This document shows, one piece after another, positions 25,670 to 35,143 of a stretch of 64,000 nt of DNA. The number at the start of each line of letters is the position of its first letter. Position 1 is the first letter of the stretch. The notes under the pieces were generated by a model. The model did no database searches and had not been told where the DNA came from. It worked only from the letters and a program-made list of their open reading frames with translations. This DNA is from Fibrobacter succinogenes (GTDB taxonomy: Bacteria > Fibrobacterota > Fibrobacteria > Fibrobacterales > Fibrobacteraceae). The DNA lies in NCBI GenBank assembly GCA_902799745.1, contig CADCBQ010000009.1, forward strand, positions 36,781 through 100,780, written 5' to 3'. Both the position numbers and the translations under genes were made by a program.

Positions 25670-27547
25670 ATGAAATTAAAATTGAAAAAACGGATTTTTG
25701 GGAAAATTGCAAACCGCAGTTTGCAGTTATCAACAGCTTTTTTTAGTTTGGCTCTTTTTCTGGTAATTTATCCACAATCTGCGAACGCCCAGGAGTTCAA
25801 CATGAACTCCATGCCGCCTCCGGAAATGCAGATGCAGTACAGCGCAGGCGCATTGAAAGACGGTGGAAAACTGACCGTTTGGGTAACCATTCCCGAGAAG
25901 TGGCACGTGAATGCAAACGAAGTCACCGACGAATTCCTGAAGCCCTCTTCGATCGAAGTCAAGGCTGAAGGAATCGAATTCGGCGAAGTCGTGTGGCCCA
26001 CCCCGATCAAGGAATACAACGAAGCGTTGGAACTTGAAATTTTGACATTCCGCGGAGAATTCAAGATTGAAATTCCGGTGAAGAACGTTGCCAACAAGTA
26101 CGATAGCCTCGGAACCGAAGCGACCTTCCATTACCAGGCCTGCGACAATTCCATTTGCCTCGCGCCTGCGAGCAAAACGATCTCGCTCAGTGCAAATGCG
26201 GCTGGCGCAAAATCCAGCAATGTAAATAGCAGCGCAAAAAAAAACGACTCCGAAACTGAAGTAACCGTCGCAAGTGATGCAGGGGCCTCCGCTTCGGCAG
26301 GAATTATCGCTCTTCTGTTTTTCGCATTCCTCGGCGGAATCATTCTGAACTTGATGCCGTGCGTGCTGCCGGTGCTTTCACTCAAACTCTTTAGCTTAAT
26401 TAAACAAGCCGGTGAAAGTCGCGGACGGCTCCTCGCTTTGGGAGGAGCCACAACGGCGGGCATTCTGGCAAGTTTCTGGGCGCTCGCCGCCGTTGTCGCC
26501 GCCGTCAAGGCCGGCGGCGGGTCCGCGGGCTGGGGCATGCAATTCCAGAGTGCAGGATTCATCGCCTTCATGGTTGTGATTCTGACTGCATTTGCCATGA
26601 GCTTCTTTGGCGTATTCGAAGTGTGGCTCCCGTGGGGTGCCACCACGAAGATGGACGAAGCCGGCCATAAGGCGGGCTTTGCAGGCGCCTTCTTTACCGG
26701 TGCATTGCTCGTTCTTTTAAGCACGCCGTGCTCCGCGCCGTTCCTCGGCACCGCCATGGGATTTGCCTTTGCGCAAACGACACCTGTACTCTTCTTATTC
26801 TTTACCGCAGCAGGGCTCGGCCTTGCTCTCCCCTACATGCTCGTAAGCGCCTTCCCGAAAATTCTGAAGGTATTCCCGAAACCGGGTCCGTGGATGGTGA
26901 AACTTCAGAAGGTAATGGGCGTATTGCTCCTTGCAAGTGTCGTATGGCTCTTGTGGATTGTAAATGAACAAGCCGGCACCGCTGGCGTCGGGATGTTCTC
27001 CATTATCGTGGTGGCAAGCGTTGCCTGCAGCGTTCTGCTCGGCAAGTTCGCGCCGCCGGGTGTTGCCTTCGGGCGCGAAGTCGCTGGATTTGGATTGAGC
27101 ATTGTCGTTCTCGTATCCATCTGGTTTGCCGCAATCGCTCCTGAATACGAACGCGCCGCTAGCGAAAAGTTCAACGCTCGCATGCAAGAGCAGATGACTG
27201 CCGACGGCTGGTACCGTTACAGTCCCGCGCTCATCGAAGAATTCGCGAAAGCCAATCGCACTGTATTCATCGATGCGACTGCCGACTGGTGCCTCACTTG
27301 CAAGACGAATGAAGCCGCAGTCCTCAACCGCGCCGAATTCCGCCGCGCCATGGATAGTTTGAATGTGGCGCTGGTGAAAGCCGACTGGACCCGCGAAACA
27401 CCCGAAGTGAATGCACTCTTAAAGAGCATGCACAAGTCCGGCGTGCCCGCTTATGCGATTTATCCGGCTGGAGATGTATCAAAACAAATCGTGCTGCCGG
27501 AATTACTCACGACAGCAGCGATTGTAGAGAATATTGTAGGAAAGTAA
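25670..27547 (+). CDS. DsbD-type thiol:disulfide interchange protein
   Basis: A 625-residue three-part reductant conveyor. After the signal region, residues about 45-170 are the periplasmic alpha domain with the CxxxxC pair (YQACDNSICLAP). About 205-500 is the membrane domain with eight hydrophobic segments and the two redox cysteines in LMPCVLPVLSLKL and STPCSAPFLG. The end is a thioredoxin-like gamma domain with active site DWCLTCK. Electrons pass from cytoplasmic thioredoxin across the inner membrane to periplasmic Dsb or cytochrome c maturation partners. The many cysteine-containing secreted glycanases here would be natural beneficiaries. Its 3' flank holds a REP-like palindrome instead of a classic terminator. 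Confidence 0.9.
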   Translation: MKLKLKKRIFGKIANRSLQLSTAFFSLALFLVIYPQSANAQEFNMNSMPPPEMQMQYSAGALKDGGKLTVWVTIPEKWHVNANEVTDEFLKPSSIEVKAEGIEFGEVVWPTPIKEYNEALELEILTFRGEFKIEIPVKNVANKYDSLGTEATFHYQACDNSICLAPASKTISLSANAAGAKSSNVNSSAKKNDSETEVTVASDAGASASAGIIALLFFAFLGGIILNLMPCVLPVLSLKLFSLIKQAGESRGRLLALGGATTAGILASFWALAAVVAAVKAGGGSAGWGMQFQSAGFIAFMVVILTAFAMSFFGVFEVWLPWGATTKMDEAGHKAGFAGAFFTGALLVLLSTPCSAPFLGTAMGFAFAQTTPVLFLFFTAAGLGLALPYMLVSAFPKILKVFPKPGPWMVKLQKVMGVLLLASVVWLLWIVNEQAGTAGVGMFSIIVVASVACSVLLGKFAPPGVAFGREVAGFGLSIVVLVSIWFAAIAPEYERAASEKFNARMQEQMTADGWYRYSPALIEEFAKANRTVFIDATADWCLTCKTNEAAVLNRAEFRRAMDSLNVALVKADWTRETPEVNALLKSMHKSGVPAYAIYPAGDVSKQIVLPELLTTAAIVENIVGK

Positions 27548-27551
27548 GTAG

Positions 27552-27596
27552 AGATCCTTCGACTTCGCCGCTAGTGCGGCTCCGCTCAGGATGACA
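27552..27596. repeat. REP-like palindromic repeat, copy A
   Basis: Element running from GATCCTTCG through to CTCAGGATGACA, lying between the convergent dsbD and glycogen synthase genes. ATCCT and AGGAT near its ends are complementary, so it can fold into a hairpin. Confidence 0.7.
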
Positions 27597-27606
27597 TTTC
27601 GAGCAA

Positions 27607-28836
27607 TTATCTCTTGCCTTCTTTTTTATAGCGGTCGATGCATTCCTGGTAGAAGTCGTATGTCTGCTTGGCAATCGACTTCCAACTGAATACGTCAATC
27701 GCACGCTTGCGGCTGACTTCGCCCATCTTCTTTGCCAGTTCCGGGTTTCCGAGAACCTTGTTAAGCTTGTTCGCGAAGTCAGTCTGGAAAGCCTTCGGGT
27801 CAGCCGGTTCGAAATCCGTCTCGGACTTGGCCTTGAGCGGCACCAGGAATCCGGTTTCGCCATCGACGATGATTTCGGGAATTCCACCCACTGCAGAGCC
27901 CACCACCGGAGTACCGCAGCTCATGGCTTCAAGGTTGATGATGCCAAACGGTTCGTAGAGGGAAGGTGTTGCAAACACAGTCGCATGGCTGTAAAGCACG
28001 CGGAGTTCTTCGTGCGGAACCGCTTCTTGAATCCACACGACACCGTCGCGCGTCTTCTGCACCTCTTCGATGAGAGCCTTGCATTCGTCGGCAAGTTCAA
28101 TGGTATCCGGAGCACCGGCGCAGAGCACCACCTGGGCACTCTTGTCGATTTGCGGAATCGCCTGAATCAGCTGGCTGATGCCCTTCTGACGCGTAATACG
28201 GCCAACGAACAGCACAAACGGACGTTTCGGGTCGACGCCCCACTTAACGAGGATTTTTTCGTCGAAAGTCGGCGCATAAAAGTCCGGATCGATACCGTTG
28301 TAAATCACCTTCACGCGATCCTCGGGAACACCGTAAAGTTTCATCACGTCGCGCTTCATACCCTGGCTCACGGCAATCACACCGTCGGCCGCTTCGTAAG
28401 CGGTGCGTTCGATCCAGCAGCTCATGGCGTAACCACCGTCGCCCAGCTGTTCGGCCTTCCACGGACGGTGCGGTTCGAGCGAATGCGTCGTAAGAATCAA
28501 CGGGCACTGCAAAAGGCGGCTAGCAAGCACGCCGCCAAAATGGCTGTACCATGTATGACAGTGAATGACGTCAATGTTGTCAAGCGCAGCAGCCCACTGC
28601 AAATTGATGTCCAGCGGCTTGAAAATCTTCTGAAAACGATCATCATGCGGGTTCAAGCCCAGCTTGCGCGAAAAACCGAGAGCGCGGATGTTATTTTCAT
28701 CTACATCCTGCACACCAAAGCAACGTGCTTCCACATGACAAAGCTTTGCAAGTTCCTGCGTAAGGAACTTTACGTGAATACCTGCACCACCATAAATTTC
28801 TGGAGGGAACTCATTCGTCAAAATTGCAGCGTTCAT
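27607..28836 (-). CDS. glgA: Glycogen synthase, GT4 (GlgA/GlgM-like)
   Basis: A 409-residue retaining glycosyltransferase with two Rossmann halves. The N-terminal donor loop NEFPPEIYGGAGIHVKFL is the glycine-rich motif of bacterial glycogen synthases of the short, actinobacterial type. The C-terminal half has FVGRITRQKG and the E-x7-E motif EPFGIINLEAMSCGTPVVG. It should add glucose from ADP-glucose to glycogen, or make maltose-1-phosphate as GlgM does; sequence does not separate the two. Fibrobacters store glycogen during cellulose growth, so the role fits. The copy-A palindrome lies just past its stop. No other glycogen gene is adjacent. Confidence 0.82.
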   Translation of the reverse strand: MNAAILTNEFPPEIYGGAGIHVKFLTQELAKLCHVEARCFGVQDVDENNIRALGFSRKLGLNPHDDRFQKIFKPLDINLQWAAALDNIDVIHCHTWYSHFGGVLASRLLQCPLILTTHSLEPHRPWKAEQLGDGGYAMSCWIERTAYEAADGVIAVSQGMKRDVMKLYGVPEDRVKVIYNGIDPDFYAPTFDEKILVKWGVDPKRPFVLFVGRITRQKGISQLIQAIPQIDKSAQVVLCAGAPDTIELADECKALIEEVQKTRDGVVWIQEAVPHEELRVLYSHATVFATPSLYEPFGIINLEAMSCGTPVVGSAVGGIPEIIVDGETGFLVPLKAKSETDFEPADPKAFQTDFANKLNKVLGNPELAKKMGEVSRKRAIDVFSWKSIAKQTYDFYQECIDRYKKEGKR

Positions 28837-28942
28837 AAAACAAACTCCGTTTACTGTATTAAGATAGCTTTGTTTTGCCTACCGGACAAACCCATAAGAA
28901 AAATGTAGGTGAAATCTTTAAGAAAATACTATTGATGAAATC

Positions 28943-28974
28943 AAAAAAAACATCCCGCCCATTCGGACGGGATG
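28943..28974 (-). terminator. Terminator of the lipoprotein esterase gene
   Basis: Stem CATCCCGCCC / GGACGGGATG (one mismatch, loop ATTC) followed on the minus strand by eight T, 22 bases past the stop codon. Confidence 0.88.
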
Positions 28975-28996
28975 TAAGGAGTGAGTGTGGAGTTTC

Positions 28997-30376
28997 TTAG
29001 AAGTTCTTGCACTGGCCTTTCCACTTGCCCGGCTGGCCAAGGATAGCGCCATTAATGTACTTGCCAGAAGAACCTACAAAATCATCTTTGCGGAATGTTT
29101 CGCCACCGAGGTGCCAACGCATCCAGGCAACGGTCGCTGCCATGCCGCCCCACGGACCGGAACCATGGCCCCAGCCGCATTCGCCGTTCTGGCATTCATT
29201 GCCCTGACCACCAGTCATCTTGAGGAGGCAAGCCGGAATCCTGACGTTATTGTTGTTGTAGTCGCCTTCGGCGTTCGGGCGTTCCATACCGCCTTCACCG
29301 TAGACGATTGCAGCAGTCTTTCCGGCAGGGACATTCGCTAGTTCAGCATGGTTGAATGCACCGCTGTTGTTGAGGACAGCCGTAATCACGCGCTTGTCGT
29401 TGATAAGCATCTTTTCGGACTGGAGACCGCCCATGGAGTGGCCAGAAGCGCCCACCTTCGTCATATCGAGCTTGCCGTACAGCACATCGCCCGGGGTAGA
29501 ATTCTTCTTGGCGAGCCAGTCGAGTGCGGGGATACCGCGGTTCGTACCATCCGGAGATTCGCTGGTAGCCACCACCACGAAACCGTGAGAGGCGAGACGA
29601 CGAATGATACCTTCGTAATCGTTGGGGCTAGAACCGCCACCCGGGCCCCACAAGATAACACCATGCTTCTTGGTATTGGAAAGCTGCTTCGGGTAGCAAA
29701 GGACGCCACCGCCGTTGTCGGCCGTATTCTTGATATATTCAACTTCCAGGTAGTTCTTTTCTTCTTCCTTGCCATCAACGAGGAAGATGCCGTCGTCAAC
29801 CTTCTCTTCGCTAGAAGAAGACGCAACCTTTTCGCTAGAAGAGCTGGCAGGCTTGACCACTTCGCTAGAGCTAGAGGCCGGCTTAACGGATTCGCTGGAG
29901 CTGGACTGAGCAGGTTCTGCAGATGCACTGCTTGCAACGGGATCAACTGTTGCGCTGCTGGTCGGAAGCGGATTCGTTCCTGGTCCACAAGCATCGGGCA
30001 AGCTAGATGACAAACAAAGTTCTTCGGGGGGAATCACCTGGGCAGCCGTGTCTGCGGGCTGAACAGTCTGCGAAGGATCTGCAGGCTGAGTGGGGTCAGT
30101 CACGCTCTGATTCGAATCTGTCGGAGTCGCATTCGGGTCTGCCGGATCCACAGGAGTAACGGTCCCCTGTTGTGCAGGGTCAGTCACCGTCTGTGAGGGA
30201 TTTGTAGCCGGATCAGTGGCCAAGTCACCGCCCTGTTGCTGTTCTTGGTACTGTTGCTGGGCTTCAGCAACGGCGTTATTGACTTGATCCGCAGCATCGC
30301 CGCAGTTGACCAAAGCAAAGGCAGCGCCTGCAACCACCAGGCCCTTTGCCAAATTCTTGAAATATTTCGATTTCAT
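28997..30376 (-). CDS. Lipoprotein alpha/beta hydrolase (esterase) with Ser-rich linker
   Basis: A 459-residue lipoprotein: signal ending ALVNC (Cys25), a Gln-rich segment, a Pro/Thr/Asp-rich segment and a Ser-rich linker of PASSSSE repeats (about 150-192). The catalytic domain (about 197-459) is of the dienelactone hydrolase/PETase-like type: oxyanion region WGPGGGSSP, nucleophile Ser314 in GASGHSMGG, and a late His in WGHGSGPW. Four to five cysteines in the domain suggest disulphides. Likely substrates are acetyl or feruloyl esters on plant cell-wall xylan, inferred from the neighbouring cellulases and anchored-linker build; a cutinase-like activity cannot be excluded. Confidence 0.75.
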   Translation of the reverse strand: MKSKYFKNLAKGLVVAGAAFALVNCGDAADQVNNAVAEAQQQYQEQQQGGDLATDPATNPSQTVTDPAQQGTVTPVDPADPNATPTDSNQSVTDPTQPADPSQTVQPADTAAQVIPPEELCLSSSLPDACGPGTNPLPTSSATVDPVASSASAEPAQSSSSESVKPASSSSEVVKPASSSSEKVASSSSEEKVDDGIFLVDGKEEEKNYLEVEYIKNTADNGGGVLCYPKQLSNTKKHGVILWGPGGGSSPNDYEGIIRRLASHGFVVVATSESPDGTNRGIPALDWLAKKNSTPGDVLYGKLDMTKVGASGHSMGGLQSEKMLINDKRVITAVLNNSGAFNHAELANVPAGKTAAIVYGEGGMERPNAEGDYNNNNVRIPACLLKMTGGQGNECQNGECGWGHGSGPWGGMAATVAWMRWHLGGETFRKDDFVGSSGKYINGAILGQPGKWKGQCKNF

Positions 30377-30550
30377 TGTGACTCCTTTTATACCTTTCCC
30401 TTAACACCATTCTAAAGATACCTTGAAAAACAAGCGAAAAAAACAGTCCGAAACGAGTTTCCATGGACAATAAGTCCATAGTCAAAAGGAGCCAAAAATG
30501 GCGAAATTAGCTCAAAAAGCAAGATTTCTGCATTCTAATTTATATGTAAT

Positions 30551-30567
30551 TTATCCATAATGGATAA
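30551..30567. promoter_or_regulatory. Perfect 17-bp palindrome, candidate operator
   Basis: TTATCCAT and ATGGATAA flank a single A. The perfect 8-bp arms with a 1-base centre look like a dimer-binding operator; it lies 175 bases upstream of the esterase start. Confidence 0.4.
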
Positions 30568-30611
30568 TGTTATTCTTACACACGCCGGGCTACCCCATTT
30601 AGCTTATTTTG

Positions 30612-30645
30612 AAAAAAAATAAAAGCCCCCGACCAGAGCGGGGGA
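30612..30645 (-). terminator. Terminator of folE
   Basis: Stem CCCCCG/CGGGGG with a 7-base loop, followed on the minus strand by CTTTTATTTTTTTT, about 40 bases past the folE stop. Confidence 0.85.
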
Positions 30646-30686
30646 CTAAAACCAGAAAAATATTAACACGTTTTTTGAAAGAACGT

Positions 30687-31256
30687 TTACCTAGGAGCGT
30701 AAATTCTGGACATGAATTCAGCGCGAGTTTTTTCATCGGTCTTGAATCGGCCCAAAAGTTGTGTCGTCACCATGGTAGCGCCCGGTTTCTTGACGCCGCG
30801 CATAGTCATGCACATGTGAGACGCTTCCAAAACGACCGCGACTCCCTTCGGGTTCAGCTCTTTCTGGATGAGTTCTGCAATCTGGCGCGTCATGCGTTCC
30901 TGAATCTGCGGAAAACGTGCGTAGAATTCCACCACGCGCGGAATCTTGGAAAGGCCAACGACGCAATCGCCCGGAATGTAGGCCACGTGAGCCTTGCCCG
31001 TGAATGGAAGAAAATGGTGTTCGCACATGCTGGCAAACTGGATATCCGGCACGATAATCATTTCATCGTACTTTTCGTGGAAGCGCGTCTTGAGAATGTC
31101 TTCGGCACGCATCTCGCCCGAAAGGCCCGTCATGAGTTCGGCGTACATCTTGGCGACACGCTTGGGCGTATCGACAAGACCTTCGCGGTTCGGGTTTTCG
31201 CCCATGCCTTCCAGAATCATCCGGAAGCCGTCTTCCATTTTCTTAAAATTCATCAT
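30687..31256 (-). CDS. folE: GTP cyclohydrolase I
   Basis: A 189-residue type I GTP cyclohydrolase. The zinc site is complete: [10 protein letters not shown] supplies Cys and His, and [11 protein letters not shown] the second Cys and the nearby catalytic His. [10 protein letters not shown] and RPQ-like [10 protein letters not shown] segments form the decamer's pterin pocket. It converts GTP to dihydroneopterin triphosphate for folate (or queuosine) synthesis in the cytoplasm. It stands alone, with its own promoter element 5 bases before the first ATG, suggesting a leaderless mRNA; two ATGs in a row (MM) begin the frame. Another folate-cycle gene, folD, is 16 kb away. Confidence 0.95.
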   Translation of the reverse strand: MMNFKKMEDGFRMILEGMGENPNREGLVDTPKRVAKMYAELMTGLSGEMRAEDILKTRFHEKYDEMIIVPDIQFASMCEHHFLPFTGKAHVAYIPGDCVVGLSKIPRVVEFYARFPQIQERMTRQIAELIQKELNPKGVAVVLEASHMCMTMRGVKKPGATMVTTQLLGRFKTDEKTRAEFMSRIYAPR

Positions 31257-31261
31257 GGGGC

Positions 31262-31269
31262 CAAAAATA
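31262..31269 (-). promoter_or_regulatory. TAnnTTTG promoter element (folE)
   Basis: TATTTTTG on the minus strand inside the 19-base gap after the InlB-repeat gene; 5 bases separate it from the folE ATG. Confidence 0.5.
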
Positions 31270-31275
31270 GCAAAA

Positions 31276-33423
31276 TTAGCGGATCGTGACAGCGCGGGTT
31301 TCGTTTCCGTAGCGGATCAGGAACTTGCCCGCATCCATGAAGTCCATAAGCATCGTCGGTTCCGTCCTTTCGCGGCGAAGCAGGCGGCCCTGCAGGTCGT
31401 ACACGAAAAGCATCTTGCCCGGAGCAAGCCCGAACAGGCTTACGCTCTTGCCACCCACCACGGCGCGCCATTCGCCCTGAAGCGTCGGCTGCACAGGCGG
31501 CATGGTACCGCCGGTAATGACGAAGTTGTCGATGTAGCCGAATTCTTGGACGTACGAGCCGTTCACCTTGACATTCATGACATTCTTGTAGTTGCTCGCG
31601 TTGCAGAACATTCCCGCAAATACGTGTTCATCGCCACAACTGCTGTTCGCAAGCAAGCCCGTAATGGAATGGCCATTGCCAAGGAAAGTTCCTTCGTAAT
31701 CCCAAATGGCATCCCATACAAAATAGGTCAGCGAATCGTCAAGATTCAGCGCAGAATCTTGCCATATATTTTCGTTGATGACAATGTCGGAGTCAAGCGA
31801 GGCGCATGCCTTGGGGTCGCGTTCAACGCTATCCAAGGTGCCATTGACAAGGCCCGCGAACCAGTAGAGTTCTTCCTTGTTCTTTAAATGATAGCAACCC
31901 GTTGTATCTTGCGCGGGTATCTGCGGGGCCGGAGTCCATTCCGCAAACAGATCGATGCTTTTCTTTTCCGTCAACTGCACCGCCGAAATGTAGCTGAGCT
32001 TTTCCGGTGTCCAGCGATAGAATTTCGCACCTTCGCGAGTGGGAGCCTTGAATTCAAAACCGACATCGGCGGCATTGAACGCAGTTAAATTTTCCAGGCT
32101 GTTTTCGCCACCGTTCATGTGGTACGTAATCGTATATTCCGTCGTATTCCACTTGGCATAAACGGTAAGGTCTTCGGTGTTGCCCGCGGGGATTTCGGTA
32201 ATCTCTGTTTCGAATAAGGAATCCGCAAACCAGCCCGCAAATTCAAAGCCGGACCAGTAAGCCTTACCGAGCACATAGGCCGCAGAATCCGCCGACCACT
32301 TGACTACATGCGGCTTGTAGAATTCGGTACCGTTATAGAACTGGCCGCCGTTCATTTCGATATCGACGACAAAGTAGCTCTTCCATTTGGCGTAGAGAGT
32401 CCAATCGCCGTAATGTTCCGTCTTGATGGTATCGACTCTTTGCGTAAAGTCTTCGTCCAGGAACCAGCCTTCGAATTCGTCGTTTTCTTTTTTCGGGTCG
32501 GCAAGAACGATGGCAGAATCACCCTTGGCATACCCCGCCGGATTCAGTTCGCTGTTTTCGCCTCCGTTCAAGACGTAGTGAATTTCAAACTGCACACTAT
32601 CGGCAGCCGGAGCAGCGCTTGCGACCGTAGAACGCAAGCCTTGAATAGAGACATCGGCATAGACATTCGTCATCTGGACAAGGCCAACGACTTTGCCCAC
32701 AATTCCGCTAGCATCGCTGCCCGAGAAATAGGAATCCGTAACGCCCAGGTTCCTTACGACCGTGACATTCTTTCCCCACACATCGTTTTCGTCACCGAGA
32801 GTTACGAAAAATCCGTCACCGCCGCGCAGGCCCGAGATCTTGAAGCCGTTGCCTTCAAAGGTTCCCTTGAACTTTAAAGGAATCCACCATACATAATCTT
32901 CTCTGGACAAGTTTCCGGTGGAATCCAGAAGATTTTCATTCACAACGATATCGTTCTGGAGAGAAACACAACCTTCGAATTTATAATCGTCTTTTTTGGA
33001 GAACGCCGTAGAATCAGCAATCGAAACAGTCGCAATGCCGTAAAGTTCTTCGGCAGTATAAATCAGGTAGCAGCCGCGTTCATCTTGCTTGGGCGTTTGC
33101 GGAACGAGTCCCCATCTGGCATACACGCTAAAACTGCCGAGATAGTTTGCAAGCACGAACATGGAGTAATCTTGATACTCGCCATAATACATGTTGGGCG
33201 GAACATCCACCCCTTCGGAAAATTCAATATACCAGCCTAAAAAGGAATACCCTTCGCGCGTCGGTTCCTTTAAATCGAAACGGCCCGCAGCCTCGTCATA
33301 GCTTTCGGGATTTTCAGGATGGTTCACGCCGCCGTTCAGATTATAATTGATCGTGTAGGCGTTAGCCGACACCGCGGCCAACAGCATTAAGCACCCTAAC
33401 ACCGTGTAAACTGAACGAAACAT
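31276..33423 (-). CDS. Secreted InlB/Listeria-Bacteroides repeat protein with sorting tail
   Basis: A 715-residue exported protein (signal [22 protein letters not shown]). It carries four beta-grasp repeats of the InlB B-repeat/Flg_new type, each with a xxNGG opening and GW..W/AKW ending: [10 protein letters not shown].., [10 protein letters not shown].., VVDIEMNGG.. and [10 protein letters not shown]... Between and after them lie two GLUG-like blocks ([16 protein letters not shown] and [14 protein letters not shown]) usual in adhesins. The C-terminus ([15 protein letters not shown], then [11 protein letters not shown]) is a type IX-like sorting tail. It is probably a surface protein for adhesion or matrix contact; the ligand is unknown. 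Its stop is 19 bases from folE. Confidence 0.78.
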   Translation of the reverse strand: MFRSVYTVLGCLMLLAAVSANAYTINYNLNGGVNHPENPESYDEAAGRFDLKEPTREGYSFLGWYIEFSEGVDVPPNMYYGEYQDYSMFVLANYLGSFSVYARWGLVPQTPKQDERGCYLIYTAEELYGIATVSIADSTAFSKKDDYKFEGCVSLQNDIVVNENLLDSTGNLSREDYVWWIPLKFKGTFEGNGFKISGLRGGDGFFVTLGDENDVWGKNVTVVRNLGVTDSYFSGSDASGIVGKVVGLVQMTNVYADVSIQGLRSTVASAAPAADSVQFEIHYVLNGGENSELNPAGYAKGDSAIVLADPKKENDEFEGWFLDEDFTQRVDTIKTEHYGDWTLYAKWKSYFVVDIEMNGGQFYNGTEFYKPHVVKWSADSAAYVLGKAYWSGFEFAGWFADSLFETEITEIPAGNTEDLTVYAKWNTTEYTITYHMNGGENSLENLTAFNAADVGFEFKAPTREGAKFYRWTPEKLSYISAVQLTEKKSIDLFAEWTPAPQIPAQDTTGCYHLKNKEELYWFAGLVNGTLDSVERDPKACASLDSDIVINENIWQDSALNLDDSLTYFVWDAIWDYEGTFLGNGHSITGLLANSSCGDEHVFAGMFCNASNYKNVMNVKVNGSYVQEFGYIDNFVITGGTMPPVQPTLQGEWRAVVGGKSVSLFGLAPGKMLFVYDLQGRLLRRERTEPTMLMDFMDAGKFLIRYGNETRAVTIR

Positions 33424-33463
33424 TTTTTCTCTTCATCACTCAAAGTGACAAAGTGAATATATA

Positions 33464-33499
33464 TCAAAAAAATCCAGATTCTCATAGAACCTGGATTTT
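33464..33499 (-). terminator. Terminator of the GH5 gene at 33534
   Basis: AAAATCCAGGTTCT and AGAATCTGGATTTT can pair (one mismatch, 3-4 base loop) on the minus strand and are followed by more T, about 35 bases past the stop codon. Confidence 0.8.
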
Positions 33500-33533
33500 A
33501 CCTTAACCTTAAACGTAATTTTACAAAGTTATG

Positions 33534-34997
33534 TTATCTAACATTTACCTTGACCAAGTTACCCCTACACTTAGCAAAATAGATGCCAATCGGTAAACCT
33601 TCGAGCGAAAGGTTATTCGTGGCGCGGCGAACAAGACCTCCATTCATATCAAACAAAGTAATATCGCCGTCCGCTTCGAGGCGATTTTCTACACGGACAA
33701 TCTGACCCAAATTTGCAGTCTGCAACTTTGCCGCAGTAATCTTTGTCGGACCGGCAAAATTTTCGACATGCGTGATTCCATTGTTCTCGTAATCGGCAAG
33801 CCTGTAAGCGTGACGCATGATATTCAGAATCTCCAGATCGAATATGGAGCCGTCGGGTTCCGACTGTCTGCGGATAATCGTCATGTTATTTTCGCCTTCG
33901 TGACCCGTATCCCAAGCGACAGGCACCACCTTGTGCTTGAAGGCGGAATTCATCAGATAGTCGTAATACGCGAGGCGGCCCTTGCGGTGCTTGGCATACG
34001 CGTCACCCGTCAAAACGCCCACGCGGTCATTCGCGCCGAATTCGCCGATCAAGACAGGAACACCCTTGTCGACAAAGTTCGTCTTCATTTTGCCGAACTG
34101 GTCATCCATGCGGTCCCCGGTACAGGGGTCACCCATGGCTCCCGCCCAAGCATTATAGCCGCAATTGTGAACAATGTCGTCTCCAGTCGCCAAGTCTTCT
34201 GTACCCCAATAATACTGCGGCTGCACGATTGCACCCCAATCGGCAGGCTCGTTCATGAGCGTGTAGGTGTACGGATCGTAGTAATGCACCTCGACCATCA
34301 AGCGGTCCGCAACCACGTCCTTCGGGAGCTTGGAAACCGGCATAACTTCGCAGGTGCGGTCCACACTTGTCGACGGTCCTTGAATCACGAGCGTACGGCT
34401 TGCATTGTTGCCACCAGTGGCGCGCACGGCATCCACAAAAGTCTGGTGGTATGTCATGAGAATTTCGGTTTCGTGCTTGTAATTGTCATCGGTAGTCGCA
34501 GGCTCGTTCGCACTCGCGAAAAGCAGACGTTCATTATAGTTCTTGAAACGGTTTGCAATCTGCGTCCAGTAAGCTTTCTGCTTTGCATTCACTTCATCTT
34601 TCTTGTCGTCGCTCAAGTTCCCCTCGAGCCAGCCGCCATCCCAGTGAATATTCAAGACGGTCACTAGCCCTGCGCGCATGCACATGTCCACGACCGTCTG
34701 CACCGAATCCATCCAGCTTTCGTTAATCACGCCGTTTGTTGCGTGACTATCCCAAGCACACGGAATGCGGATGGTGCTAAAGCCCGCCGCCTTCACTGAA
34801 TCGATATAGGCTTCGGTCGGGAACTTGTTGCCCCAACCGGTCGGATTCCCTGGAACTTCCATCGTGTTACCGATATTGATTCCGAAACCCATCTTCTCAA
34901 AAATTTGATTTGCAGTAGGGAGAGTCTCGGCAAACGAGAACGAAACCCCAAAGATGGAAGCGGCCACTGCCGCAGTCCTGAGAATGCTTTTAAGCAT
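33534..34997 (-). CDS. GH5 endoglucanase with sorting tail
   Basis: A 487-residue secreted cellulase. The ATG at 34997 has AAAGGG upstream and gives a compact signal peptide (to about FSFA23). The GH5 domain (about 25-400) shows GFGINIGNTM, IRIPCAWDS, LNIHWDGGW, acid/base Glu165 in ASANEPA, VEVHYYDPY and nucleophile Glu319 in VLIGEFGAN. Three cysteine pairs suggest disulphides. The last about 70 residues (ITLFDMNGGLVRR, then LPIGIYFAKCRG) are a type IX-like sorting tail, so the enzyme is likely surface-attached or released through that system. There is no separate CBM. It should cleave cellulose or mixed-linkage glucan. Confidence 0.9.
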   Translation of the reverse strand: MLKSILRTAAVAASIFGVSFSFAETLPTANQIFEKMGFGINIGNTMEVPGNPTGWGNKFPTEAYIDSVKAAGFSTIRIPCAWDSHATNGVINESWMDSVQTVVDMCMRAGLVTVLNIHWDGGWLEGNLSDDKKDEVNAKQKAYWTQIANRFKNYNERLLFASANEPATTDDNYKHETEILMTYHQTFVDAVRATGGNNASRTLVIQGPSTSVDRTCEVMPVSKLPKDVVADRLMVEVHYYDPYTYTLMNEPADWGAIVQPQYYWGTEDLATGDDIVHNCGYNAWAGAMGDPCTGDRMDDQFGKMKTNFVDKGVPVLIGEFGANDRVGVLTGDAYAKHRKGRLAYYDYLMNSAFKHKVVPVAWDTGHEGENNMTIIRRQSEPDGSIFDLEILNIMRHAYRLADYENNGITHVENFAGPTKITAAKLQTANLGQIVRVENRLEADGDITLFDMNGGLVRRATNNLSLEGLPIGIYFAKCRGNLVKVNVR

Positions 34998-35070
34998 AAA
35001 CAACCCTTTAGGGATGCGCATGCAACCCTTATTTAAACAACCCAGCTAAAATATAATTCAAATGCAGAAA

Positions 35071-35103
35071 AAATCAAAAGTCCACGCCGAAAAAAGCGTG
35101 GAC
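35071..35103 (-). terminator. Terminator of the nitroreductase gene
   Basis: Perfect 8-bp stem GTCCACGC/GCGTGGAC with an 8-base loop; on the minus strand it is followed by TTTTGATTTTTT. Confidence 0.8.
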
Positions 35104-35143
35104 GATTTATCAAATAGGTAGGAACAACGACGCCCTGTGGGCA

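Larger units (their letters stand above)
30377..30686. other. Intergenic region with folE terminator and palindrome, 310 bases
   Basis: Holds the folE terminator near the right end, the 17-bp palindrome at 30551-30567 and a smaller inverted repeat ATGGAC/GTCCAT at 30463-30479. A near-match to the promoter element (TATCTTTA on the minus strand) lies about 37 bases upstream of the esterase start. No gene was recognised. Confidence 0.5.
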
